A DNA stretch of 32,563 nucleotides from an uncultured Bacteroidota bacterium (GCA_946414435.1 CAMKOM010000034.1:1-32563), one strand, 5' to 3'. Shown: positions 15,654 through 23,835, numbered from the stretch's first letter. Notes: generated by a model not told the origin, from the sequence alone. Translations and numbers: made by a program.

Positions 15654-18461
15654 ATGGCTGACAAAACGCTTTTCCTGCTCGATGCCTACGCGCTGGCATA
15701 CAGGGCCTATTACGCTTTCATCAAGAGTCCGCGAATCAACTCGAAGGGAGTGAACACATCGGCGGTGTTCGGGTTTACCAACACGCTGCTCGAAGTGCTG
15801 CAAAAAGAGAACCCGAGCCACATTGGCGTGGTTTTCGACCCGCACGGGCCCACGTTCCGCCACCAGATGTACGCCGAGTACAAAGCCAACCGCGAGGCTA
15901 TGCCCGAGGATATGCGCCAGGCCATTCCGCTCATCAAAGATGTGATTGCGGCGCTGCGGATTCCTGTGGTTCAGGTTGACGGTTTTGAGGCTGACGACAT
16001 TATCGGCACGCTGGCTCACAAGGCTGTGGCCGAAGGGTTTACGGTTTATATGATGACGCCCGACAAGGATTACGCGCAACTTGTCCGCGATGGCGTTTTT
16101 GTTTACAAACCAGGCCGTTCGGGTGGCGATGTTGAGATTTGGGACGCCGCCAAGGTGAAAGAGAAATTCGCCGTCACACCCGACCATATCATTGATTTGC
16201 TCGGACTTATGGGTGACACTTCGGACAATATCCCTGGCTGCCCAGGCGTGGGCCCGAAGGGTGCCGAAAAACTGATTACCGATTTTGGCTCAATCGAGGG
16301 CATCTACGAGCACATCGACGAACTGAAGGGCAAGCAGAAGGAGAATATGGTGAACTTCCGTAGCCAGATTGAACTCTCGAAGGTGCTGGCCACCATCAAC
16401 ACGCAGGCGCCCGTTGAGTTTGATGCCGAGGAATTTAAGCGCGAAGAGCCAGATAAAGACAAATTGACAACCCTATTCGCAGATTTGGAATTCCGCAATA
16501 TGCTCACACGAGCGCTCAGCCAAGCATCGCCAACGACTTCACAATCAGCAAAATCGGCCGCCAATCCGCTGCAAGGCACTCTGTTTGGCACCGACAGCAC
16601 GGGGCAAGGCTCGCTTTTCGACCTTGACAATCCGCCCGTGGCGCCCACGCTCGACACAATCAAAGATGTGAAACCCGACTACCGCATTGCGCAGACGGCC
16701 GACGAGCAGGCTGAACTTGTGCGTCATCTGCTTGAATGCCAAGAAGTTTGCTTCGACACCGAAACCACATCGCTCGACGTTCACAGCGCCGAACTGGTGG
16801 CAATGTCGTTCAGCACAAAGGAAAAGAGCGGCTGGCTGGTGCCCGTGCCCGAGAATCAGGCTGACGCTCAGGCAGTTGTCGATAGATTCAAACCTTTCTT
16901 CAGCAATGAGAACATCGCCAAAATCGGGCAGAATCTGAAATACGACATTCTGGTGCTGAAAAACTACGGCGTTGAGGTGCGCGGCCGCCTGTTCGACACA
17001 ATGGTGGCGCACTATCTCATCCAGCCCGAACAACACCACAACCTTGATTTGCTGGCCGAATCGTATCTGAAATACAGCACAATAAAAACCGAAGAACTGA
17101 TTGGCCGTCGCGGAAGCGCGCAGACCACAATGCGCAACGTTGAAATCGGGCTGCTGCGCGACTACGCCTGCGAGGACGCCGACATCGCCTTCCGCCTGAA
17201 ACCCTTGCTGGAGGCCGAATTGCGCAAGTCGGATATGATTGATTTGTTCTTCAACATTGAGACGCCGCTCATCAGCGTGCTGGCCGATATGGAGTGGACG
17301 GGCGTGAAAATCGACACCGCCGCGCTGAACGCCTACGCTGTGGAGTTGCGCGCCGCCATTGCCGATGTGGAGCAGAAAATCCACACCGAGGCGGGGATGG
17401 CGTTCAACATCTCGTCGCCGAAACAGTTGGGCGAGATTCTGTTTGAACGGCTGAAAATCGGCGGGGCCGCCAAAACCAAGACCAAGCAGTACTCGACGGC
17501 CGAGGACGTGCTCGAAAAAATCGCCGACAAGCACCCCATTGTGCCGATGATTCTGGAGTACCGCTCGCTGAAAAAACTGCTTTCAACCTATGTTGAGGCG
17601 CTTCCGCAGATGGTTCACAGCAAAACTGGGAGAATACATACATCTTATAATCAGACCATTACAGCCACTGGCCGCCTGAGTTCGACAAATCCCAACCTGC
17701 AGAACATTCCCGTGCGCGAGGAGCAGGGGCGCAAGGTGCGGATGGCGTTTGTGCCCACTCACACCGACGGCTGCATTATGGCCGCCGACTACTCGCAAAT
17801 TGAGTTGCGGCTGATGGCTCATCTGAGTCAGGACGCGGCAATGATTGAGGCTTTCCGTGCCAATCAGGACATTCACGCTGCCACCGCGGCACGGCTTTTC
17901 CACGAGCCAGTAGAGAGCGTCACGCGCGAGCAGCGGCGCAAGGCCAAGAGCGCAAACTTCGGCATCATCTACGGCATCTCGTCGTTCGGGCTGGCGCAGA
18001 ACACGGGCATCAAAGTGTCGGAGGCGAAGGAGATTATCGACAACTATTTCGCCAGTTTTCCAGGCGTGAAAGATTATATGGACAAGAGCATCGCCACAGC
18101 GCGAAACGTGGGCTACACCGAGACACTCTGCCACCGCCGCCGCTATCTGCCCGACCTGCAGTCGGCCAACAGCCTTGTGCGCAGCGCCGCCGAGCGGAAC
18201 GCCATTAACGCGCCCATTCAGGGCACTGCCGCCGACATCATCAAGATTGCGATGATAAACATCCACCGCGAAATGGCCGAGCAAGGCCTGAAATCGGCAA
18301 TGGTGATGCAAGTTCACGACGAACTTGTGTTTGACGTGGCGCCTGGCGAGACCGAGGCTCTGAGCCAACTGGTGAAAAACGAGATGGAATCGGCCATCAG
18401 CCTGAGCATTCCGCTGACTGCAGAGGTGGGCATTGGGAAGAATTGGCTGGAGGCGCATTGA
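15654..18461 (+). CDS. polA: DNA polymerase I
   Basis: A 935-residue three-domain polymerase for Okazaki fragment processing and repair synthesis. The 5' nuclease domain is at about 1-290 (LFLLDAYALAYRAYYAF, then GFEADDIIGTLA, then MTPDKDYAQLV and LMGDTSDNIPGCPGVGPKGA with its metal-binding aspartates). A linker of about 290-345 is variable. The 3'-5' proofreading exonuclease is intact: CFDTETTSLD (about 365-375), NLKYDILVLKNYGV and YACEDADIAF. The polymerase domain has motif A DYSQIELRLMAHLS (near 710), motif B RRKAKSANFGIIYGIS (near 762-777) and motif C QVHDELVFDV (near 885). All catalytic acids are present. ATG 15654 gives the usual MADKTLFLLDAY start. No terminator hairpin was found in the 80 bp to the next gene. 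Confidence 0.97.
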   Translation: MADKTLFLLDAYALAYRAYYAFIKSPRINSKGVNTSAVFGFTNTLLEVLQKENPSHIGVVFDPHGPTFRHQMYAEYKANREAMPEDMRQAIPLIKDVIAALRIPVVQVDGFEADDIIGTLAHKAVAEGFTVYMMTPDKDYAQLVRDGVFVYKPGRSGGDVEIWDAAKVKEKFAVTPDHIIDLLGLMGDTSDNIPGCPGVGPKGAEKLITDFGSIEGIYEHIDELKGKQKENMVNFRSQIELSKVLATINTQAPVEFDAEEFKREEPDKDKLTTLFADLEFRNMLTRALSQASPTTSQSAKSAANPLQGTLFGTDSTGQGSLFDLDNPPVAPTLDTIKDVKPDYRIAQTADEQAELVRHLLECQEVCFDTETTSLDVHSAELVAMSFSTKEKSGWLVPVPENQADAQAVVDRFKPFFSNENIAKIGQNLKYDILVLKNYGVEVRGRLFDTMVAHYLIQPEQHHNLDLLAESYLKYSTIKTEELIGRRGSAQTTMRNVEIGLLRDYACEDADIAFRLKPLLEAELRKSDMIDLFFNIETPLISVLADMEWTGVKIDTAALNAYAVELRAAIADVEQKIHTEAGMAFNISSPKQLGEILFERLKIGGAAKTKTKQYSTAEDVLEKIADKHPIVPMILEYRSLKKLLSTYVEALPQMVHSKTGRIHTSYNQTITATGRLSSTNPNLQNIPVREEQGRKVRMAFVPTHTDGCIMAADYSQIELRLMAHLSQDAAMIEAFRANQDIHAATAARLFHEPVESVTREQRRKAKSANFGIIYGISSFGLAQNTGIKVSEAKEIIDNYFASFPGVKDYMDKSIATARNVGYTETLCHRRRYLPDLQSANSLVRSAAERNAINAPIQGTAADIIKIAMINIHREMAEQGLKSAMVMQVHDELVFDVAPGETEALSQLVKNEMESAISLSIPLTAEVGIGKNWLEAH

Positions 18462-18496
18462 TGGAAAAAATTTTTCACATGTTCGCCTAACATTTC

Positions 18497-18504
18497 TATT
18501 TTTG
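18497..18504 (+). promoter_or_regulatory. -7 box (TATTTTTG) of the LRR protein gene
   Basis: Exact TAnnTTTG, about 38 bp before the start codon; the -33 element is unclear. Confidence 0.55.
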
Positions 18505-18541
18505 AAAAACTAAAAATTTAGCAACCATATAAACTATTCAA

Positions 18542-21436
18542 ATGAAACGCTTTTTAACTTTATGCTTTGCCATAATGCTCACTGGGCAGGCTATGGCTGG
18601 CAGTTTCACAATTGGCAACCTGATGTATACCATTACTGGTGCTAATACTGTTTCTGTCGGACAAATATCCCAATATAATAAACCCGATGGCGACCTTGTG
18701 ATTCCTGCGGAAGTTGAAAATGAAGGTGTAAAGTATGCGGTTACAGCATTAGACCGTAATGCGTTTTTTGATTGCAACGACGTGACATCAGTCACCATAC
18801 CCAATTCGGTTACAACCATTGGTGCATTTGCGTTCGAAGATTGCTACAGTTTGACAGAAATAAATGTAGAAAGTTCCAACAAACAATATGAGTCCGAAAA
18901 CGGTGTTTTGTTTAATAAGGGAAAAACAACTATTGTACGCTATCCTGCAGGTAAAATAGGAACATATACCATTCCAAATTCGGTTACAAGCATCGGCGAA
19001 TATGCGTTTGAATGTTGCAACGGCATAACATCAGTCACCATCCCCAACTCGGTTACAAGCATTGGCGACTGTGCATTAGTTGGTTGTAGCAAATTGGCAG
19101 AAATAAATGTGGAAAGTGCCAACACAAAATATGCATCCGAAGACGGAGTCCTGTTTGATAAAAAAAAGGTGGCCATTGTATGTTGCCCTGCAGGCAAAAC
19201 AGGAGCATATACCATTCCAAATTCGGTTAGAACCATTGGCGACTACGCGTTTTTTGGTTGCATATGCTTGACATCAGTCACAATACCCCAATCGTATACA
19301 ACCATTGGCAAAAATGCATTTCTTTGTGTAAAAAACATTGTTTATGGAGACAGTGCTACCGGGAAACCTTGGGGCGCATTAACTGTTAATGGTATAATCG
19401 ATGGCGATTTTATATATTCAGATAATGCAAAAAAAAATCTTACCGCCTATATAGGAAATGGAGGCAATGTGGTTATTCCAAATTTGGTTAGAACCATTGG
19501 CAATTTTGCGTTCTATAATTGCTGTAACCTGACATCAGTTAGCATACCCAATTCAGTTACAAGTATTGGAGAGTCGGCGTTCCGTGGTTGTAGCGGTCTT
19601 ACATCAGTCACCATAGGCAATTCGGTTACATCCATTGGTGTATGTGCGTTTGAATATTGCAGCAGCCTGACTTCAGTCACCATCCCCAATTCGGTTACAA
19701 CCATTGATGCAATTGCGTTCAAATATTGCAGCGGCCTGACTTCAGTCTCCATTCCCAATTCGGTTACACGCATTTGCGAAGGTGCGTTCAGTTATTGCCG
19801 ATGTCTAACATCAGTCAACATTCCTAGTTCAGTTACAAGCATTAGCAGCTATGCGTTCTCAGGTTGCATCGGCTTGATATCAGTCAACATTCCTAGTTCA
19901 GTTACAAGCATTAGCAGCTATGCGTTCTCAGGTTGCAGCGGCCTGACATCCGTCACCATTCCCAATTCGGTTACAAGCATTGGCAATGGTGCGTTCCAAT
20001 ATTGCAGCGGCCTGACATCAGTCACCATCAGCAATTCGGTTACAAGCATTGGCAATGGTGCGTTCTCAAGTTGCAGCAAATTGACAGAAATAAATGTGGA
20101 AAGTGCCAACACAAAATATACATCCGAAAACGGTGTTTTGTTCAATAAAGACAAGACAACTATTGTATGTTACCCTGCAGGTAAAACGGGAACATATACC
20201 ATTCCCAATTCAGTTACAAGCATCGGTAACGAGGCGTTCGGTTTTTGTAGCAATCTGACATCTGTCAATATCCCCAATTCTGTTACAAGCATTGGCAGCT
20301 ATGCGTTCTATAATTGCAGCGGCCTGACTTCTATAGTTTACGATGGAACACGCGCACCCACTATAGGAACGGATGCTTTTAAAAGTGTTAACAGTTCGGT
20401 TAAAGTATGTGTTCCGGAAAATTATACATCAGAATATTTTGGCGGATTTAGTGTATATAAAGGGCATAATAAAGAAACCGACCAGGCTGTTTCGCCAACT
20501 TGCACTGAAACAGGATTAACCGAAGGCGTGCATTGCTCAAATTGTGGACGTGTATTTGTCGCACAACAAGAAATTGCCGCCACCGGCCACAGCTACAGCA
20601 CGGCTGTCACCGCCCCAACCTGCACTGAAATTGGCTTCACAACTCATAGCTGCACTGTGTGCGATTACACGTATAACTCAGATACCATTGCAGCCCAAGG
20701 CCACACCGAGGTTGCAGACGCCGCCGTGGCTGCAACCTGTACCGCAGCAGGCAAGACCGAAGGTAAGCATTGTTCGGTTTGCCATACCGTGCTTGTGGCA
20801 CAAGAAGTTATACCTGCCGGCCACAAAGCCGACAGCGTAGTGTTTGAGAATGTTGTTGCCGCAACACGCACCGCTGCAGGCTCTTACGACTCGGTTGTGT
20901 ATTGCTCGGTTTGCCGTGTTGAGTTGAGCCGCACCACAGTTAATGTGCCGCAGATTCTGGCAGAGTCAATCAAGCTGGCATCGAAACCTAACAAGGTTGA
21001 GTACAAGCAGGGCGAAGCGCTCGATGTGAAGGGTGGCAAAATCACCATCGGCTACACCGACAAATCGACTGAGGATTTCGAGATTCTGGCCGGCTGGGTT
21101 AGTGGCTTCGACAGCCAAAAGGTTGGCGAGCAGAAGCTGACTATAACATTCGAGAGCGTCAGCTCAACGCTCACCACAACGTTCAACGTAACCGTAAGCA
21201 AGGAAGACGACAACACAGCTATTGACGAGGATGCAGCCAACGCAGTCAACATCTACGCATACCAAAATGTGATTGTGGTTGAGAATGCCGATGCCGAGAT
21301 TTATGTTTACGACGCAATGGGGCGCCTGGTTGAACGCAATATTGGCAACAATTCGCGCACCGAAATCCGCATGAACAACGCCGGCGTTTACATTGTGAAG
21401 GTTGGCAATACCGCGAAACGGGTTATGGTGAAATAA
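18542..21436 (+). CDS. BspA-like LRR surface protein with zinc-ribbon-like repeats, Ig-like domain and T9SS signal
   Basis: A 964-residue exported protein. A signal peptide (MKRFLTLCFAIMLTGQAMAG) is followed by about 17 LRR_5 (BspA/Treponema pallidum type) repeats (about 35-610) of 23 residues, consensus TIPNSVTSIGxxAFxxCSGLTSV. Four of them carry longer inserts; three share EINVESANTKY...GVLFNK. Next come four repeats of about 35 residues with paired C-x-x-C motifs (HCSNCGRVF, SCTVCDYTY, HCSVCHTVL, YCSVCRVEL; about 640-795). A Big_3-like Ig domain (KPNKVEYKQGEALDVKGGKI; about 805-880) and a C-terminal T9SS type A sorting domain (VYDAMGRLVERNIG ... GVYIVKVGNTAKRVMVK) complete it. BspA-like proteins bind host or matrix proteins or other cells; the ligand here is unknown. 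Repeat length (69 bp) allows in-frame expansion. Confidence 0.92.
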   Translation: MKRFLTLCFAIMLTGQAMAGSFTIGNLMYTITGANTVSVGQISQYNKPDGDLVIPAEVENEGVKYAVTALDRNAFFDCNDVTSVTIPNSVTTIGAFAFEDCYSLTEINVESSNKQYESENGVLFNKGKTTIVRYPAGKIGTYTIPNSVTSIGEYAFECCNGITSVTIPNSVTSIGDCALVGCSKLAEINVESANTKYASEDGVLFDKKKVAIVCCPAGKTGAYTIPNSVRTIGDYAFFGCICLTSVTIPQSYTTIGKNAFLCVKNIVYGDSATGKPWGALTVNGIIDGDFIYSDNAKKNLTAYIGNGGNVVIPNLVRTIGNFAFYNCCNLTSVSIPNSVTSIGESAFRGCSGLTSVTIGNSVTSIGVCAFEYCSSLTSVTIPNSVTTIDAIAFKYCSGLTSVSIPNSVTRICEGAFSYCRCLTSVNIPSSVTSISSYAFSGCIGLISVNIPSSVTSISSYAFSGCSGLTSVTIPNSVTSIGNGAFQYCSGLTSVTISNSVTSIGNGAFSSCSKLTEINVESANTKYTSENGVLFNKDKTTIVCYPAGKTGTYTIPNSVTSIGNEAFGFCSNLTSVNIPNSVTSIGSYAFYNCSGLTSIVYDGTRAPTIGTDAFKSVNSSVKVCVPENYTSEYFGGFSVYKGHNKETDQAVSPTCTETGLTEGVHCSNCGRVFVAQQEIAATGHSYSTAVTAPTCTEIGFTTHSCTVCDYTYNSDTIAAQGHTEVADAAVAATCTAAGKTEGKHCSVCHTVLVAQEVIPAGHKADSVVFENVVAATRTAAGSYDSVVYCSVCRVELSRTTVNVPQILAESIKLASKPNKVEYKQGEALDVKGGKITIGYTDKSTEDFEILAGWVSGFDSQKVGEQKLTITFESVSSTLTTTFNVTVSKEDDNTAIDEDAANAVNIYAYQNVIVVENADAEIYVYDAMGRLVERNIGNNSRTEIRMNNAGVYIVKVGNTAKRVMVK
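19811..19937 (+). repeat. Recent 69-bp duplication within the LRR array
   Basis: The 58 bases 19811-19868 recur without change at 19880-19937, a 69-bp shift equal to one LRR unit. Other units in the array differ at many positions, so this pair is the youngest duplication. Confidence 0.85.
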
Positions 21437-21463
21437 GATTTGTTTAAAAATTTGATAATCATT

Positions 21464-21491
21464 GTAGAGACGGTGCATGCACCGTCTCTAC
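21464..21491. repeat. Perfect 28-bp palindrome
   Basis: GTAGAGACGGTGCA followed immediately by its exact reverse complement, ending GTCTCTAC. It sits 27 bp after the LRR gene's stop codon and might also act as its terminator (GTGTTTTATAG follows). It shares the TGTAG start with the palindrome at 189-213. Confidence 0.9.
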
Positions 21492-21530
21492 GTGTTTTAT
21501 AGGGGTAGAAAAATTTCAATTAAAACATCA

Positions 21531-21695
21531 TGTGTCGAAAAATGTATGCCTAAGGCCGAAATATGTGCAGAAAAATGTATGTCTAAGGCTAAAATATGTG
21601 CAGAAAAATGTATGTCTAAGGCCGAAATATATGCAGAAAAATGTATTTTTGCATTAAAAATATGTGTCGAAAAATGTGTTTTTAATTATGGAACG
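21531..21695 (+). repeat. 33-bp tandem array running into a start codon
   Basis: Five consecutive units of exactly 33 bp start at 21531, 21564, 21597, 21630 and 21663. Each begins T(G/A)TG(T/C)(C/A)GAAAAATGT. Units 1-3 are almost identical (TATGYCTAAGGCYRAAATA end); units 4 and 5 diverge in their second half. The ATG of the ATPase gene (21688) lies within unit 5. An open frame crosses the array as an 11-residue Cys/Lys-rich repeat, but its only ATG (21477) lies in the palindrome, so it is not called as a gene. Confidence 0.85.
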
Positions 21696-23004
21696 CTTTG
21701 TTTTACAAAAACTTACAGAATGGAAAAACACCCCTAACCGGAAGCCATTGATTTTGAATGGGGCAAGACAGGTTGGCAAGACTTGGCTTTTGCATGAATT
21801 TGCCCGACGCGAATACAAAAAAGAAGCGTATGTGGTATGTCGCAAAAATCCGGTTGTGAGCGAGATTTTCGCACGCGATTTTGATATTCCACGGATAATA
21901 AAGGCTTTATCAGCCATTTCGAAAACCGATATCAGCGAAGGCGACACACTCATAATTCTCGACGAAGTACAGGAAGTCCCATTAGCCATCGAAGCTCTGA
22001 AATACTTCTGCGAAGATGCACCTGGGTACCATATTGCCGTGGCCGGTTCACTTTTAGGCATATCGATGCACGCAGGAGTTTCATTTCCGGTGGGCAAGGT
22101 GAATCAGATTGATGTTTTCCCTATGAGTTTCAGCGAATTTCTGTTGGCAATTGGAGAAGATGAAAAATACAAATTGTTGTGCGATGGCGACTTTCAAACA
22201 ATCAGCCTATTACACGAAAAATTCATCGATTTGCTACAGCAGTATTATTACGTTGGCGGAATGCCGGAGGTTGTTGCAAAATATGCAGAAACGGGTGGTT
22301 TCCAAGATGTTCGGCGGATTCAAAAAGAGATTTTGAGCGGCTATGAACACGATTTCTCTAAACACGCCCCCACCGATTTGGTTGCACGCATTCGATTGGT
22401 TTGGAAATCAATTGCTTCACAACTTTTCAAAGAGAATCGAAAATTTGTTTTTGGCGCGCTTCGCAAAGGCGCACGTTCGGCCGATTTCGAGTTGGCAATC
22501 AGCTGGTTGGCCGATGCCGGATTGGTCATCAAAGTGCCATGCTGCACAAAACCGGCGCTTCCGCTCGCCGTCTATGAAGAACTTACGGCCTTCAAACTAT
22601 ATCTGCTCGACATCGGGCTCTTGGGCGCTATGGCCAATATCGATGCGGAACAAGTGATTGTTGACAATCAAATTTTTACCGAGTACAAAGGTGGCATGAC
22701 AGAACAATATGTGCTGCAAGAGATGAAAAGTTGTGGAATTTCACCAATATTCTATCATAAAACCGGTGATTCACGCCTTGAAATCGATTTTTTGATTCAG
22801 CACAACGCCAAACTGTTGCCCATTGAAGTTAAGGCCGGCGGAAATGTCAGAGCCAATTCGTTGAGCAAATTCTTGGCGAACAACCCCGAAATATCGGCCA
22901 TCCGTTTCTCGATGCTGCCCTACAAACAGCAACAACAGATGATAAACCTGCCGTTGTATGCTGTGCCGGCAATGCTGATTGTCAGGGCGTCGTCGAACAG
23001 GTAA
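21688..23004 (+). CDS. AAA ATPase with DUF4143 C-terminal domain
   Basis: A 438-residue protein of the AAA_14 plus DUF4143 family, common and often multicopy in Bacteroidales. Walker A is GARQVGKT (25-32), Walker B LIILDEVQ (88-95), followed by AVAGSLLGI (sensor region). The DUF4143 part (about 200-400) has IRLVWKSIASQL, YLLDIGLLGAM and, near the end, FYHKTGDSRLEIDFLIQHN plus PIEVKAGGN, an arrangement resembling a PD-(D/E)xK nuclease core (Asp in EIDF, Glu-x-Lys in IEVKAG). The cellular role of this family is not established. ATG 21688 (MERFVLQKLTEW) gives the normal family start; a GTG at 21664 would extend it into the 33-bp repeats. It stands alone between repeat-dense regions, which suggests mobility or relaxed constraint. 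Confidence 0.85.
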   Translation: MERFVLQKLTEWKNTPNRKPLILNGARQVGKTWLLHEFARREYKKEAYVVCRKNPVVSEIFARDFDIPRIIKALSAISKTDISEGDTLIILDEVQEVPLAIEALKYFCEDAPGYHIAVAGSLLGISMHAGVSFPVGKVNQIDVFPMSFSEFLLAIGEDEKYKLLCDGDFQTISLLHEKFIDLLQQYYYVGGMPEVVAKYAETGGFQDVRRIQKEILSGYEHDFSKHAPTDLVARIRLVWKSIASQLFKENRKFVFGALRKGARSADFELAISWLADAGLVIKVPCCTKPALPLAVYEELTAFKLYLLDIGLLGAMANIDAEQVIVDNQIFTEYKGGMTEQYVLQEMKSCGISPIFYHKTGDSRLEIDFLIQHNAKLLPIEVKAGGNVRANSLSKFLANNPEISAIRFSMLPYKQQQQMINLPLYAVPAMLIVRASSNR

Positions 23005-23078
23005 AAACAATGGACAATTGAAAATTGAAAATGGACGGTGGTCATTAAAGATTTTGTCTTTAAAATTTCTATCAATTT

Positions 23079-23312
23079 CCGCCTGAAAGGCGGCAACAAT
23101 AATAACCGTGGGTTGAGCGAAGCGAAACCTACGGAATACATCGAAACACGGCAACCGCCTGAAAGGCGGAACAACATAATAGTATCGCCTTTCAGGCGAG
23201 TTTCTTTTTCCGCAACGTGCCGTAAGCTGCGCTGCGCTTGCATACGGTTATGATTATTATCGCCTTTCAGGCGTTATCTATAATTTTCTATCAATTTCCG
23301 CCCGACAGGGCG
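23079..23312. repeat. Cluster of interspersed hairpin elements (CGCCTGAAAGGCG group)
   Basis: Hairpin A copies: CCGCCTGAAAGGCGG at 23079-23093 and 23155-23169; the reverse form CGCCTTTCAGGCG at 23186-23198 and 23261-23273; CGCCCGACAGGGCG at 23299-23312. Hairpin B copies: plus strand 23106-23134 (CCGT-G-GGTT ... AACC-T-ACGG, loop GAGCGAAGCGA) and minus strand 23220-23247 (CCGTA ... TACGG, loop AAGCGCAGCGCA). Elements 1 and 4 point in opposite directions. TTCTATCAATTTCCGCC precedes both 23084 and 23304 as a direct repeat. No gene was recognised in 23005-23835. Confidence 0.8.
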
Positions 23313-23322
23313 CATCCCACCT

Positions 23323-23736
23323 AATTCTCGCTTGCGAGAAAAATCGGTTTCAATCGGCTTGAATCGGTTAGAGCAAAAACAATCTCTAACCAAACTGACC
23401 CAAATTTATCCAAAGGTGGCGCCCCGAAGGGGCAATTCACACATAGCCCAAGGCAAGCGAAGCGGCGCCTTGGGTGACGCGAACCAAGGAAAAAAGCGCC
23501 CTGTAAGGGCAACAGATAATTTGATTATGTAACAACCATTCTTTTGCCCCTTCAGGGCGAAGCTTCATTGGCGGCAATCGTTCCCCAAGGCGCTGCCTTG
23601 GGCTGTAGGTTTCAGCCCCTTCGGGGCGATTTTGGGGCTCTAACCAAACTAACCCAAATATATCCAAACATATTTTGGTTTCTGTTTGGATGCGTTTGGT
23701 TAGAAATAATAATTCTCGCTTGCGAGAAAATCGGTT
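23323..23736. repeat. Nested repeat block containing two further hairpin elements
   Basis: Outer direct repeats AATTCTCGCTTGCGAGAAAA + TCGGTT (23323-23349 and 23711-23736, one base different) enclose inner direct repeats starting CTCTAACCAAACT (23384-23414 and 23638-23668, two differences in 31). Inside are a plus-strand element (hairpin A 23421-23433, B 23447-23474 with loop AAGCGAAGCGGC), an isolated hairpin A (23498-23510), and a minus-strand element (A 23615-23627, B 23584-23602 with a shortened loop) plus another A (23546-23558). The right inner repeat also forms a long hairpin: CTAACCAAAC (23640-23649) with GTTTGGTTAG (23694-23703) around ATCCAAACA/TGTTTGGAT. Confidence 0.8.
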
Positions 23737-23781
23737 AGATATAAAAACGTTTTGGGGCGGATTTTTCCGTCCCTTCGTTTT

Positions 23782-23812
23782 TTTGCCCGAACCAAAAACT
23801 TTTCTACTTTAG
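23782..23812 (+). promoter_or_regulatory. Promoter of the DUF47-pit operon
   Basis: TTTG (23782-23785), a 19-nt spacer, then TACTTTAG (23805-23812): correct Bacteroidota spacing. The predicted start near 23819 rules out an in-frame ATG at 23752 and supports ATG 23836. Confidence 0.65.
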
Positions 23813-23835
23813 ACATCGGAATAACACACAGAGTC

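Noticed and set aside
18940-20154. Repetitive minus-strand open frames opposite the LRR gene
   Set aside because: The 69-bp repeat is a multiple of three, so every frame repeats regularly; they are shadows of the LRR coding sequence.
21477-21737. 86-codon open frame with an 11-residue Cys/Lys repeat
   Set aside because: Its ATG lies in the 28-bp palindrome, it is wholly made by the 33-bp DNA array and overlaps the ATPase gene. More likely a by-product of the tandem repeat.
23079-23627. CRISPR array
   Set aside because: Repeats differ in length and orientation, spacing is irregular, no cas genes are present; they are interspersed hairpins.
23038-23738. Several 60-107 codon open frames in the repeat region
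   Set aside because: They translate the interspersed hairpin elements and have no own initiation signals; the hairpin structure explains the sequence.
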